NCBI GenBank assembly: GCA_946800325.1
Contig: OX326960.1
Span: 11,940,893-12,004,892, forward strand
Direction: 5' to 3'
DNA: 64,000 nt
Source of the DNA: Luzula sylvatica
Taxonomy: Eukaryota > Streptophyta > Magnoliopsida > Poales > Juncaceae
Below are positions 46,735 through 58,711 of the stretch, piece after piece. Within the stretch, counting starts at the first letter, position 1, and each line of letters opens with the position of its first letter. A program made the translations under genes and the position numbers. The notes below the pieces were generated by a model, which worked only from the letters and a program-made list of their open reading frames with translations, was not told where the DNA came from and did not search any database.

Positions 46735-46926
46735 TCAACATATTGTACATATTAAATTTCCACATGGTGCCCCCAATTCCTGTGGTGCCCGGGTTCTTGG
46801 GCCCGTCGGGCTTGCCTCGGGACCATCTCTGAAACCATGTGGTGTACTGTGAATCGGAAATACAACAAATGTTGTTCGTGCAGTGTGAACTACTCGTCTT
46901 AACACGTTAAGTAGATTATAAACCAC
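46735..46926 (-). other. 63-residue frame kept in three copies, probably not a gene
   Basis: An open frame present in all three segment copies (also 50391-50582 and 57779-57970). The peptide contains GFRDGPEASPTGPRTRAP. Copies 1 and 2 are identical and copy 0 differs at four or five residues. No family, promoter or splice support. Preservation is explained by recent duplication. Confidence 0.2.
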
Positions 46927-47666
46927 CCCTAGATTCCCTCCAATTCCAAGTGAAAAGTTTGATCGGAATAAATATTAGTTTTCAAAAAATATTAGTAATC
47001 AATACTAATGATTATTTTTGTAGTTACCACCTTAGTTACTCCTAATTAAAAATTAAAAATAAAAATTGATAGAAATTAGATGAAATATTGATGATATTTT
47101 TCCAATTTAAAAACATGAGATTTTGGGTATGTGTGGGTGGTGGGTGGAGAATATCTGAATCCAAACTCACATCCATCGCGTTAAACAATTATACTATCCT
47201 CTGAATGATTAACGGCCACCTTATATATAAACAACACAAAGACATATCATTTAACAATGAAAATGGTTAATTAATAGTTTTAATGTTCAAATTACAAGGC
47301 CCAAAGAAAAATAAATTGGAATCAATATACAACATAATTTATTTTTGTTATTTAGGCTCATACAAGAAAAAATATAAATAAAGCAAAAACCAAGATTTGC
47401 AGAACAAAGATAAATAAAGCAAAAACCAAGATTTCCAAGAAAGTAGAATAATATTTATCAAGAACACAAATAATTAAGTAACAAGCAGGAAAAACGAACT
47501 ACAAAATTAGATTGCAAATAATATAACTTGAATTAAACATTCTAATTCAGAAAAAAATAATTACGATAAACTGCAGAAATAAAATAAAATTGCAAAATAA
47601 ACAACTTATATCCATAAATAATCCCCAAATTAATTAAAACTTAGAATCCAGAACTTGACCTAACCC

Positions 47667-47765
47667 CTAAAAGCCATAGGCACAACAGGCCAATTTTCTA
47701 ACTTTGTGAAGTAATCTACGCCTTCGATTCCCTTTAGTTCCAGACTCCAATTCATGGACAACAAT
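47667..47765 (-). pseudogene. 3' fragment of the membrane-protein gene (copy 0)
   Basis: Encodes only the last ~30 residues of the 210-residue protein (SGTKGNRRRRLLHKVRKLAC then CAYGF and stop). The rest was removed by the deletion joining it to the solo LTR. It cannot be expressed from its own promoter. Confidence 0.85.
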
Positions 47766-48645
47766 GAGTTCCAAAGGGTAGTGCGACGTGACGGACGCTA
47801 GGCTCCGTCGTGACGGAAGTATGCATACTTGTTAATGACGGAATTGTTATTAATGAACAAAAGTTCCAGAGACATGTCCGTCAAGACGGACGATATCATC
47901 CGTCATGGCGGACTATGGAGAATGTGAAGAACACGAGTCTTCAATGTTGAACAGTGAATGGTCCGTCATGACGGACCATATGATGTGTCATGACGGACCT
48001 AGTTCTGACTCTGTATCGTGTATAATTTGTTATACACGTTTTTACAACCCTTGATGTGTTTTTTCCTATTGAGTATCAATATGATATTTCTCTCTCCTCT
48101 AAGTATGTTGTTCATCTGAAATCAATATATCATGAGTTGAAAGAGTGCAACGAAAGAGAGAAAGAGAAAAGAGGAGAAAAAATATTTTCTCCGTCAGAGA
48201 ATCGAATAAACGAATCAAGCAAGTTCACACACGTTTCGTCTAGGAAGTTGTGTGTGTGACCGAGAGACTACAACTCACGGTGGATACGCGTAGAGGAGTT
48301 CACGTTTGTGGCTCTTCCTGTATAATCAAACCGGAGAAGTAATCGACAAAGAGGCTGTTGGAGGTGTGGGTGTGGGACATACGGAGATCTACCGAGATCG
48401 TGTCAAGACGGCGGGAGATGTGTGGGCGTGGGACGTACGCCTTGTCGCCTGCAAAAAGGCACAAAGGAAAAGCTTAGAAGAAGAAAGCAACCAACCCTTT
48501 GAGCGTGATCAATTTCACGCGGTACGGTTCTATCCTTCTATTGCATATATAGTACCCTCGGAGAGATGGCGTGACCTTGGGATTAGGAAACCAAACCGGG
48601 CCCTCACTTCCGCTGCGCGGGGCTCGGGGTCGCCGGATTCCCTTC
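47766..48645 (+). repeat. 5'-truncated copia solo LTR (copy 0)
   Basis: Lacks the first ~105 bp present at 55055 and 61313. It ends GGATTCCCTTCA, followed by AATAC and SatB. It contains the CCGTCATGACGGA palindromes and the CGCTGCGCGGGGCTCGG block characteristic of the Copia-B/C LTR group, here on the plus strand. Confidence 0.85.
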
Positions 48646-49567
48646 AAATACCCCATAAAGAAAGACTACCAAGCAAAATGAATTTTAAAAAATTTTAAAA
48701 ATGCAAAAACTGAAGTCTAACACCTTAGAAACAAATAAATTATAGTATTTTCTACAAAATGTCAAAATAAAGTGTTACCCAAAAAAATAGTCAATGTTTA
48801 TGTTGTCCTATAAATACATCATAAAAAAAGACTAACACACACAAATATTTATTTTTCAAACGTTTCTTAAAATTGCAAAAAACTGAATCCTAACACCTTA
48901 CAAATAAATAAATTATCCTATTTTCTACAAAATGTCAAAATAGAAGTGTTACACGAGAAAAATACTCAATTTTTTGTTGTCCTCAAAATCCTCCGAAATA
49001 AAATACTTAACATACACAAATTAATAATTTTTAAAAACAATCTCAAAAATTGCAAATAGTGAAGACTAACTAACACCTCAAAAGTATATGAATTATCCTA
49101 TTTTCTAAAAGTTGTCAAAATTAAAGTGTAACGAGAGAAAATATTAAATTTCATGTTGTCCTCAAAATAATCCGAAATAAAAGTCTAACACACACAAATA
49201 TCTATTTTTCAAAAAAATACTAAAAATACAAAAAAAAATAAGTCTAACACCTTCGAAACAAATAAATTATCCTATTTTCTAAAAAATGACAAAATTGAAG
49301 TGTTACAAGAGAAAAGTACTCAATTTTCATGTTGTTCTCAAAATACACCGTAAAAAAAGACTAACACTCACAAATTTCTACTTTTCAAAAATCTCTTAAA
49401 AATGCAAAAATTGTAGTCTAACACTCTCGAAACAAATAAATTATCCTATTTTCTAAAAAATGTCAAAATAGAAGTATTACTCGGGAAAAATACTCAATCT
49501 TTATGTTGTCCTTAAAGTACTCCATAATAGAATACTAACACACTCACACATTTCTATTTTTTTAAAT
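48646..49567 (+). repeat. SatB satellite (copy 0), about 5 monomers
   Basis: Monomers of about 171-180 bp diverge from SatA but share the layout GAAGTCTAACACC, AATAAATTATCCTATTTTCT, TTGAAGTGTTACACGAG and GACTAACACACACAAA. SatB-specific blocks are TATTTTCTAAAAAATGTC and CATGTTGTCCTC. Confidence 0.85.
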
Positions 49568-50021
49568 CATTCTAGCAAGAGTTGAAGAGTGCAACCAAAG
49601 AGAGAAAGAGAAAAGAGGAGAAAAAGAGTTTTCTCCGTCAGAGAATCGAATAAAAAAACCAAGCAAGTTCACACACGCTTCGTCTAGTCAGTTGCATGTG
49701 TGAACGAGTGACTACAACTCAGGGTGGATACTCATAGAGGAGTTCACGTTTGTGGCTCTTCGTTTGTGATCAAACCGGAGAAGTAATCAACGAGGAGGTT
49801 GTTAGAGGTGTGGGCGTGGGACACATGGAGAACTACCGAGATCGTCTCAAGACGGTGGGTGACGTGTGGGCGTGGGACGCACGACTTGTCGCCGGCATAA
49901 AGGCACAAAGGAAAAGCTAAGAAGCAGAAAGCAACCAACCCTTCGAGCGTGATCAATTTCACGCGATACGTTTCTATCCTTATATTGCATAGTACCCTCG
50001 GAGAGATGGCGTGACCTTGCG
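49568..50021 (+). repeat. LTR fragment acting as junction filler (copy 0/1 boundary)
   Basis: About 450 bp of the solo-LTR type, truncated at both ends, lie between SatB and the start of the next unit. It matches 48140-48580 with clear divergence. The same filler recurs at 56955-57407 but is absent after the third copy at 63211, where SatB continues. It marks the duplication junction. Confidence 0.8.
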
Positions 50022-51324
50022 TAATTCATCATTATTGTAACATTTCCTTGAAAACTATCAAACACATTATGGATAATACAAAAATTATAATAGATAAAAA
50101 AAAATATCTTATAATCATTGAGTAGTACGTTTAAAAAGCTTGGACGAAAATGTCAGATATTTCAAGTTTTACAAAATATTTGTGTAGTTATATTATCATT
50201 AATATCTTTATGAACAAAGATTAAAAATATATTATCTTTATGAACAAAGATTAAAAATACATATAAATCATACAAAATCCTTCAAAGTAAAAATAACATA
50301 ATGAAACGTGTGTTGGATCTTGAACTTGTGGCCCATTGAATCACAATTAAACTAGTTATCAATTATACTATATCATGTTTATGATTTAAGTCAACATATT
50401 GTACATATTAAATTTTCACATGGTGCCCCCAATTCCAGTGGTGCCCGGGTCCTTGGGCCCGTCGGGCTTGCCTCGGGACCATCTCTGAAACCATGTGGTG
50501 TACTGTGAACCGGAAATACAACAAATGTTGTTGGCGCAGTGTGAACTACTCGTCTTAACACGTTAAGTAGATTATAAACCACCCCTAGATTCCCTCCAAT
50601 TCCAAGTGAAAAGTTTGATCGGAATAAATATTAGTTTTCAAAAAGTATTAGTACTCAATACTAATGATCATTTTTGTAGTTACCACCTTAGTTACTCCTA
50701 ATTAAAAATTAAAAATAATAATTGATAGAAATTAGATGAAATATATTGATGATATTTTTCCAATTTAAAAACAGGAGATTTTGGGTATGTGTGGGTGGTG
50801 GGTGGAGAATATCTGAATCCAAACTCACATCCATCGCGTTAAATAATTATACTATCCTCTGAATAATTAACGGCCACCTTTTATATAAACAACACAAAGA
50901 CACATCATTTAACAATGGAAATGGTTAATTAATAGTTTTAATGTTCAAATTACAAGGCCCAAAGAAAAATAAATTGGAATCAATATACAACATAATTTAT
51001 TTTTGTTATTTAGGCTCATACAAGAAAAAATATAAATAAAGCTAAAACCAAGATTTGCAGAACAAAGATAAATAAAGCAAAAACCAAGATTTCCAAGAAA
51101 GTAGAATAATATTTATCAAGAACACAAATAATTAAGTAACAAGCAGGAAAAACGAACTACAAAATAATATTGCAAATAATATAACATGAATTAAACATTC
51201 TAATTCATAAAAAAATAATTACAATAAACAGCAGAAATAAAATAAAATTGCAAAATAAACAACTTATATCCATAAATTCTCCCCAATTTAATTAAAACTT
51301 AGAATCCAGAACTTGACCTAACCC

Positions 51325-51957
51325 CTAAAAGCCATAGGCACAACAGGCCAATTTTCTAACTTTGTGAAGTAATCTACGCCTTCGATTCCCTTTAGTTCCA
51401 GACTCCAATTCATGCACAACAGGCTCTATTTCATCACCACAATCCCAGTTAAGATTTGACACGCCAGTACAGTGCAAAGCAGCAAGAACTGTTCTTTCCC
51501 CTGCTGTATGAACTGGTACAGCTTCCTCTTGAGTGATTTCGACCGGTCCAAACAGTTCAGTGTTTGGGACGATCTTGGTAACAGATGCATCATCGTGTTC
51601 TTGATGGTGAAATGGCAGAATCGGTATATCATAAAATATTTCTGTTTCTGCCGCTTGACCAGTGCTAAGATTAATGTAGTTCTTGAGTTTACCGATCAGA
51701 GCTCCAAGAAGAGTGGGGATCTGGTGCCAAATGGACAGTACCACCTCAACAATCTCATACTCCTCGATCAAGTAAAATGTGATGCCATAAAGAAGAAGAT
51801 AAGAGAGGAATAACAAAGGGATCATGCAGACAAAACAATCAATAATATGAGCAACGACTCGGTATGTGAGGTATAGGATGCAAAGGACGTAGACAAGAAT
51901 GAGGATCTTTGCAAAGAGAGGGTGGAAGAGTAATTCAAGAAAAGCAAGAGCTGCCAT
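51325..51957 (-). CDS. unrecognised membrane protein, 210 aa (copy 1)
   Basis: I chose the Met at 51957 (MAALAFLELLFHPLFAKILI) because a TATA box (ATTATATAAA) lies about 45 bp upstream with a short CT-rich leader. The frame also runs 61 codons further upstream, but that part crosses the promoter. Hydrophobic segments at about residues 18-36 and 42-64 look like two membrane helices, perhaps with a shorter one near 69-88. Residues 100-210 are hydrophilic, with an H-rich patch (PFHHQEHDD) and a basic C-terminus (NRRRRLLHKVRKL) ending CCAYGF. No family is recognised. A second, nearly identical copy lies at 58712 and a fragment at 47667. No introns are evident. Expression is unproven. Confidence 0.6.
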   Translation of the reverse strand: MAALAFLELLFHPLFAKILILVYVLCILYLTYRVVAHIIDCFVCMIPLLFLSYLLLYGITFYLIEEYEIVEVVLSIWHQIPTLLGALIGKLKNYINLSTGQAAETEIFYDIPILPFHHQEHDDASVTKIVPNTELFGPVEITQEEAVPVHTAGERTVLAALHCTGVSNLNWDCGDEIEPVVHELESGTKGNRRRRLLHKVRKLACCAYGF

Positions 51958-51994
51958 TGTGAATGATGTGATTAGTTGGAGAGGATGAGGGGGT

Positions 51995-52003
51995 TTATAT
52001 AAT
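51995..52003 (-). promoter_or_regulatory. TATA box of the membrane-protein gene (copy 1)
   Basis: Minus-strand ATTATATAAA, then CCCCCTCATCCTCTCC and the ATG at 51957. Spacing of about 45 bp to the ATG implies a short 5' leader. It is conserved in copy 2 at 59381-59390. Confidence 0.6.
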
Positions 52004-52225
52004 GTGCTGAATGGACTGAAATAGGCCAAAACCCCAATTTTGGCGGGAGGAAATGTAAGACTAGTTTCTAAATAGGTTTCAATGTGATTTTTTTTTATTT
52101 TTAGCAAAGCCCATTTGATATATGATATTAGATATTGCAAAAAAATCCTATCCTTTCATAAGGGCTAAATTTAGATGTTAATTGTGTATATGATCCATTT
52201 TTTGCTGCGTACCTACTTTTAGTTC

Positions 52226-53301
52226 TTAATTTTGTATTTTTTTTTTTTTGATTAGGTGGCAAGATGCCAAACCTAAGGTTTGTATTAATAAGAAGATAGT
52301 AATTTACAATTTTACACAAGCTTTTCATATTAAAACTAAATCGATCCTATTCATGTCTTTTGTGCTTGTGGTTCCGTCGATAATTTTTGTATTTTTTCCA
52401 GGTGGCCGCTTCGTCGAGTATCTTGTTTGTTAGTGTTTCCGTTGTTTTGGAGATATTTTGAAAAATTCTCCTATTTCGTTCTTTCCATGTCTCCCAAAAA
52501 AATGCCGCTACTATTGTTTTGCACTTTTCTTTTTCTTCTTTTGTTTTTGATTTTAAATTCCATTCCCACGCTCCTTTTACGGTGGTTTGCGTGGCAATCT
52601 GCATATTTGTCGTAGAGGTTCTTTCAATTAAACTCCATGTCATTTGGGTAAATGGGCACGTTAGGAGTAGGTGGTCGGTCGTTTCCGGATTTTGTTGGCA
52701 TAATACACAAGTTGGCGTATTTGGCCATCCCTTAATTGCTAGAACGTCGGCCGTGTTTATTTTTCCGTGAAATACTAACCATAAAAATATCCTTACTTTC
52801 AATGGTGCTTTTGTATTCCAAAGTTCCTTTTGCCAACTTATTTTTACTCCGGGGTTTCTTTGGAATATGTATGCGGTTTTGGTACTATATTTTTCATTTG
52901 TTGTCCATCTCCATGTGGTTTCTTGCGTGGTGGGGTTCTTCCTCGTCGATATCTTATAGGCTTGTATGTTGGCTAGTATATCTTTTTGGAGAGAGGATTG
53001 TGTTGTTGTCGGGACCATTTGCATCGCTTCCGAGTCCTCTATGCCGTATAATAATCTCATATATTTGGTCCAAATATTTTGCGGTTCGTTATCTAATTTC
53101 CAAAGAAATTTTTGTAATAGCGCATTATTCATGGTTCGTAAGTGTAGTATACCTAATCCGCCATTTGTTTTTGGAAGACATACCGTGTCCCAATTAATAA
53201 GACTTTTGCTGGCCTTATATTGTTCTTGACCGCTCCATAGAAATGATCTCATGAGTTTTTCGATTTGGTTCGTGACCCATTTTGGTTAATTTTGTATTTT
53301 T
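52226..53301 (-). mobile_element. 5'-truncated LINE with 16-bp target duplication
   Basis: A minus-strand insertion (52242-53285) with poly(A) tail (plus-strand T run at 52236-52249) is flanked by TTAATTTTGTATTTTT at 52226-52241 and 53286-53301. Copy 2 of the segment has the same site empty, with one TTAATTTTGTATTTTT near 59611. Size, tail and variable-length target duplication are classic target-primed LINE insertion. Confidence 0.96.
52347..53285 (-). CDS. LINE ORF2 C-terminal fragment (reverse-transcriptase zinc-binding domain)
   Basis: The frame is open from the truncation point (PKWVTNQIEKLMRSFLWSGQ) through 301 residues after the first Met. It carries the plant-LINE signature after the RT core: NWDTVCLPKTNGGLGILHLR, then the zf-RVT region with WNTKAPLKVRIFLW and C182-x2-C185 ... 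H194-x4-C199 (numbered from Met 53252). There is no endonuclease or RT palm because the 5' end is missing. No internal stops, consistent with a recent insertion. It cannot be autonomous. Confidence 0.92.
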   Translation of the reverse strand, partial: PKWVTNQIEKLMRSFLWSGQEQYKASKSLINWDTVCLPKTNGGLGILHLRTMNNALLQKFLWKLDNEPQNIWTKYMRLLYGIEDSEAMQMVPTTTQSSLQKDILANIQAYKISTRKNPTTQETTWRWTTNEKYSTKTAYIFQRNPGVKISWQKELWNTKAPLKVRIFLWLVFHGKINTADVLAIKGWPNTPTCVLCQQNPETTDHLLLTCPFTQMTWSLIERTSTTNMQIATQTTVKGAWEWNLKSKTKEEKEKCKTIVAAFFWETWKERNRRIFQNISKTTETLTNKILDEAATWKKYKNYRRNHKHKRHE

Positions 53302-53616
53302 AAAGATGGAATTAGTTTGTTTGATTTCATATGTCCCTCGAGAATAGGCGGCATATTTTCATCTGTACCTCTACAAAACATTGAAACATGGAAACGGTGT
53401 AAACGGAGCGGGGATAGGGTGAATAATGGTCATATCATTTCCATATCCTTTTCGTGTTTAAGGATAATAATACGAATATTATCTGGATACGAATTCGTTC
53501 CGCTATTGTGTGAATATAAATACAATTCAGATATTATTGTACGACTACGAATAAATTTAAGATATTGAAACATATATTATACTCTTATTATATTATTTAT
53601 AAATAAAATTCAATTA

Positions 53617-54126
53617 AGGGTGTTCAATTGGTCGGTTTGGTGCAAACCGAACCGACTAAAACAAAACCGATTTAAACGGAACCAATCTGAACTCAAACCG
53701 AACCGAACTGTTTAACTTTTGAAACGATTAAAACCCAAACCGAATAAACAGAACTATTATTCGGTTTATTCGGTTGAACTGAATAAGAAACGTCATAACT
53801 TTAAAATAAAATAAAATAAATAAGAAAAATCATATTGTAATAATAGAAATATAAACGAATACAATTTTATTAGTTTATAAAATTATTATATCATTTTTCA
53901 ATATATTCTAAGATTTATTTATTAAAAAATATATAAATAAGATGTTGTTCAGTCAGTTCGGTTGAAACGGTTTTCAAAACTACAAAACCGAATCGAACCG
54001 AATAAACCGTACAATGCGACTTTTTCTATCGTACCGAACCAAATAACAGGAAAAACCGAACCGATTAATCTGAGTTCGACCGGTTCTCTTCGGAAACCGA
54101 ATAAACCGAACCGTTTAAACACCCCT
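53617..54126. mobile_element. hAT-like MITE (copy 1), about 510 bp
   Basis: Imperfect terminal inverted repeats AGGGTGTTCAA ... TTTAAACACCCCT, with CGGTTTGG / CCAAACCG-type subterminal repeats on both sides of an AT-rich centre. No transposase and no clear 8-bp target duplication. Duplicated with the segment. Confidence 0.7.
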
Positions 54127-54327
54127 AATTCCAAGTACAAAATTTAAACTACTTTGTAAAATTATAAATGTTATTAATAAATAAAATCTACTCAATTTGT
54201 TACTTATAGGGTTTCAAAACTATTTAATTTTATATATTATTAAAATTACAAACATTATTAACTTATAAAAACTACTCATTTTGTAATTTATGGTGCCTCA
54301 AGGCGCGGTTAGGAGTGGCGTGCCCAG

Positions 54328-54494
<167 letters not shown>

Positions 54495-54599
54495 CAGGCT
54501 TGCTAAGGAGAATCAAAAAAAAATCCGCACGTGGAAAATATATTGATGAAACTTGGAAAATATATTATTCAAATAAGCAAAATATATTGATGAATCCAA

Positions 54600-55054
54600 T
54601 ATGTTAAAAAATTGTCAAAATTGAATTGTAACACGAGCAAAATACTAAATTTTCATATTGATCTCAAAATACTCTGTAATAGAAGAATAAAACACACAAA
54701 TATCTATTTTTTCAAAAAATTATTAAAATTGTAAAAAGTACAGTCTAACACCTTCGAAACAAATAAGTTATCCTATTTTCTAAAAAAATGTCGAAATTGA
54801 AGTGTTATACGAGGAAAATACTCAATTTTCATATTGCCCTCAAAATACTTTGTAAAAAAACTAACACACCCAAATTTCTATTTTTCAAAAATTTCTTAAA
54901 AATGCATAACCTGAAGTCTAACACTCTCGAAACAAATAAAATATCCTACAGTCTAAAAAATTTCAAAATTGAAGTGTTACTCGAGAAAAATACTCATTTT
55001 TATGTTGTCCTTAAAATATTTAAAATAATGTCAAAATTGAACTCCTCAAAATAA
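54600..55054 (+). repeat. SatB satellite before the solo LTR (copy 1)
   Basis: About 2.5 SatB monomers, ending CTCAAAATAA where the solo LTR inserted. Confidence 0.8.
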
Positions 55055-56037
55055 TGAAGGAAATATAATTTTGGATCAACGAAAAAAGTGTACATATAAG
55101 GACATACGAACATACTTGTTCGAGGGAATCGTTGAATGCATAGTAAGATTGTGCAAAAATGAGTTCCAGAGGGTAGTGCGACGTGACGGACGCTAGGCTC
55201 CGTCGTGACGGAAGTATGCATACTTGTTAATGACGGAATTGTTATTAATGAACAAAAGTTCCAGAGACATGTCCGTCAAGACGGACGATATCATCCGTCA
55301 TGGCGGACTATGGAGAATGTGAAGAACACGAGTCTTCAATGTTGAACAGTGAATGGTCCGTCATGACGGACCATATGATGTGTCATGACGGACCTAGTTC
55401 TGACTCTGTATCGTGTATAATTTGTTATACACGTTTTTACAACCCTTGATGTGTTTTTTCCTATTGAGTATCAATATGATATTTCTCTCTCCTCTAAGTA
55501 TGTTGTTCATCTGAAATCAATCTATCATGAGTTGAAAGAGTGCAACGAAAGAGAGAAAGAGAAAAGAGGAGAAAAAATATTTTCTCCGTCAGAGAATCGA
55601 ATAAACGAATCAAGCAAGTTCACACACGTTTCGTCTAGGAAGTTGTGTGTGTGACCGAGAGACTACAACTCACGGTGGATACGCGTAGAGGAGTTCACGT
55701 TTGTGGCTCTTCCTGTATAATCAAACCGGAGAAGTAATCGACAAGGAGGCTGTTGGAGGTGTGGGCGTGGGACATACGGAGATCTACCGAGATCGTGTCA
55801 AGACGGCGGGAGATGTGTGGGCGTGGGACGTACGCCTTGTCGCCGGCAAAAAGGCACAAAGGAAAAGCTTAGAAGAAGAAAGCAACCAACCCTTTGAGCG
55901 TGATCAATTTCACGCGGTACGGTTCTATCCTTCTATTGCATAGTACCCTCGGAGAGATGGCGTGACCTTGGGATTAGGAAACCGACCCGGGCCCTCACAT
56001 CCTCTGCGCGGGGCTCGGGGTCGCCGGATTCCCTTCA
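55055..56037 (+). mobile_element. solo LTR of the Copia-B/C group (copy 1), 983 bp
   Basis: TGAAGGAAATATAATTTTGG ... GGATTCCCTTCA, flanked by AATAA (left) and AATAC (right), a 4-of-5 target duplication that interrupts the SatB block CTCAAAATAC. U3 holds CCGTCATGACGGA-type palindromes. Short frames inside it are non-genic. Confidence 0.85.
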
Positions 56038-56954
56038 AATACCCCATAAAGAAAGACTACCCAGCAAAATGAATTTTAAAAAATTTTAAAAATGCAAAAA
56101 CTGAAGTCTAACACATTAGAAACAAATAAATTATAGTATTTTCTACAAAATGTCAAAATAAAGTGTTACCCGAAAAAATAGTCAATGTTTATGTTGTCCT
56201 ATAAATACATCATAAAAAAAGACTAACACACACAAATATTTATTTTTCAAACGTTTCTTAAAATTGCAAAAAACTGAATCCTAACACCTTACAAATAAAT
56301 AAATTATCCTATTTTCTACAAAATGTCAAAATAGAAGTGTTACACGAGAAAAATACTCAATTTTTTGATGTCCTCAAAATCCTCCGAATTAAAATACTTA
56401 ACATACACAAATTAATAATTTTTAAAAACAATCTCAAAAATTGCAAATAGTGAAGACTAACTAACACCTCAAAAGTATATGAATTATCCTATTTTCTAAA
56501 AGTTGTCAAAATTAAAGTGTAACGAGAGAAAATATTAAATTTCATGTTGTCCTCAAAATAATCCGAAATAAAAGTCTAACACACACAAATATCTATTTTT
56601 CAAAAAAATACTAAAAATGCAAAAAAAAATAAGTCTAACACCTTCGAAACAAATAAATTATCCTATTTTCTAAAAAATGACAAAATTGAAGTGTTACAAG
56701 AGAAAAGTACTCAATTTTCATGTTGTTCTCAAAATACTCCGTAAAAAAAAACTAACACACACAAATTTCTACTTTTCAAAAATTTCTTAAAAATGCAAAA
56801 ATTGTAGTCTAACACTCTCGAAACAAATAAATTATCCTATTTTCTAAAAAATGTCAAAATAGAAGTATTACTCGAGAAAAATACTCAATCTTTATGTTGT
56901 CCTTAAAGTACTCCATAATAGAATACTAACACACTCACACATTTCTATTTTTTT
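56038..56954 (+). repeat. SatB satellite after the solo LTR (copy 1)
   Basis: About five monomers, nearly identical to 48646-49567 and 62296-63210, as expected for recent duplication. Confidence 0.85.
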
Positions 56955-57407
56955 AAATCATTCTAGCAAGAGTTGAAGAGTGCAACCAAAGAGAGAAAGA
57001 GAAAAGAGGAGAAAAGGAGTTTTCTCCGTCAGAGAATCGAATAAAAAAACCAAGCAAGTTCACACACGCTTCGTCTAGTCAGTTGCATGTGTGAACGAGT
57101 GACTACAACTCAGGGTGGATACTCATAGAGGAGTTCACGTTTGTGGCTCTTCGTTTGTGATTAAACCGGAGAAGTAATCAACAAGGAGGTTGTTAGAGGT
57201 GTGGGCGTGGGACACATGGAGAACTACCGAGATCGTCTCAAGACGGTGGGTGACGTGTGGGCGTGGGACGCACGAGTCGCCGGCATAAAGGCACAAAGGA
57301 AAAGCTAAGAAGTAGAAAGCAACCAACCATTCGAGCGTGATCAATTTCACGCGATACGTTTCTATCCTTATATTGCATAGTACCCTCGGAGAGATGGCGT
57401 GACCTTG
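56955..57407 (+). repeat. LTR filler at the copy 1/2 junction
   Basis: Nearly identical to 49568-50021 and ends GTGACCTTGCG before TAATTCATCATT. Its presence at both internal junctions indicates that the first junction was itself copied. Confidence 0.8.
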
Positions 57408-58711
57408 CGTAATTCATCATTATTGTAACATTTCCTTGAAAACTATCAAACACATTATGGATAATACAAAAATTATAATAGATAAAAAAAAATATCTTAT
57501 TATCATTGAGTAGTACGTTTAAAAAGCTTGGATGAAAATGGCAGATATTTCAAGTTTTATAAAATATTTGTGTAGTTATATTATCATTAATATCTTTATG
57601 AACAAAGATTAAAAATATATTATCTTTATGAACACAGATTAAAAATACATATAAATCATACAAAATCCTTCAAAGTAAAAATAACATAATGAAACGTGTG
57701 TTGGATCTTGAACTTGTGGCCCATTGAATCACAATTAAACTAGTTATCAATTATACTATATCATGTTTATGATTTAAGTCAACATATTGTACATATTAAA
57801 TTTTCACATGGTGCCCCCAATTCCAGTGGTGCCCGGGTCCTTGGGCCCGTCGGGCTTGCCTCGGGACCATCTCTGAAACCATGTGGTGTACTGTGAACCG
57901 GAAATACAACAAATGTTGTTGGCGCAGTGTGAACTACTCGTCTTAACACGTTAAGTAGATTATAAACCACCCCTAGATTCCCTCCAATTCCAAGTGAAAA
58001 GTTTGATCGGAATAAATATTAGTTTTCAAAAAATATTAGTACTCAATACTAATGATCATTTTTGTAGTTACCACCTTAGTTACTCCTAATTAAAAATTAA
58101 AAATAATAATTGATAGAAATTAGATGAAATATATTGATGATATTTTTCCAATTTAAAAACAGGAGATTTTGGGTATGTGTGGGTGGTGGGTGGAGAATAT
58201 CTGAATCCAAACTCACATCCATCGCGTTAAACAATTATACTATCCTCTGAATAATTAACGGCCACCTTTTATATAAACAACACAAAGACACATCATTTAA
58301 CAATGGAATGGTTAATTAATAGTTTTAATGTTCAAATTACAAGGCCCAAAGAAAAATAAATTGGAATCAATATACAACATAATTTATTTTTGTTATTTAG
58401 GCTCATACAAGAAAAAATATAAATAAAGCTAAAACCAAGATTTGCAGAACAAAGATAAATAAAGCAAAAACCAAGATTTCCAAGAAAGTAAAATAATATT
58501 TATCAAGAACACAAATAATTAAGTAACAAGCAGGAAAAACGAACTACAAAATAAGATTGCAAATAATATAACTTGAATTAAACATTCTAATTCATAAAAA
58601 AATAATTACAATAAACAGCAGAAATAAAATAAAATTGCAAAATAAACAACTTATATCCATAAATTCTCCCCAAATTAATTAAAACTTAGAATCCAGAACT
58701 TGACCTAACCC

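Larger units (their letters stand above)
46369..50021. repeat. tandem segment, copy 0 (internally deleted)
   Basis: Begins TAATTCGTCATTATTA and is homologous to 50022-57407 and 57408-63210. Within it, sequence equivalent to about 51415-55160 of copy 1 is missing. The junction at about 47763-47766 joins the gene's 3' end to the interior of a solo LTR through short shared ACAA/AATGAG sequence. Copy 0 differs from copies 1 and 2 more than these differ from each other. Confidence 0.85.

Noticed and set aside
47766..48700. Coding genes at 48056-48259 and 48306-48698 and their copies
   Set aside because: They lie inside copia solo LTRs and recur with every LTR copy; the frames end in LTR or satellite sequence.
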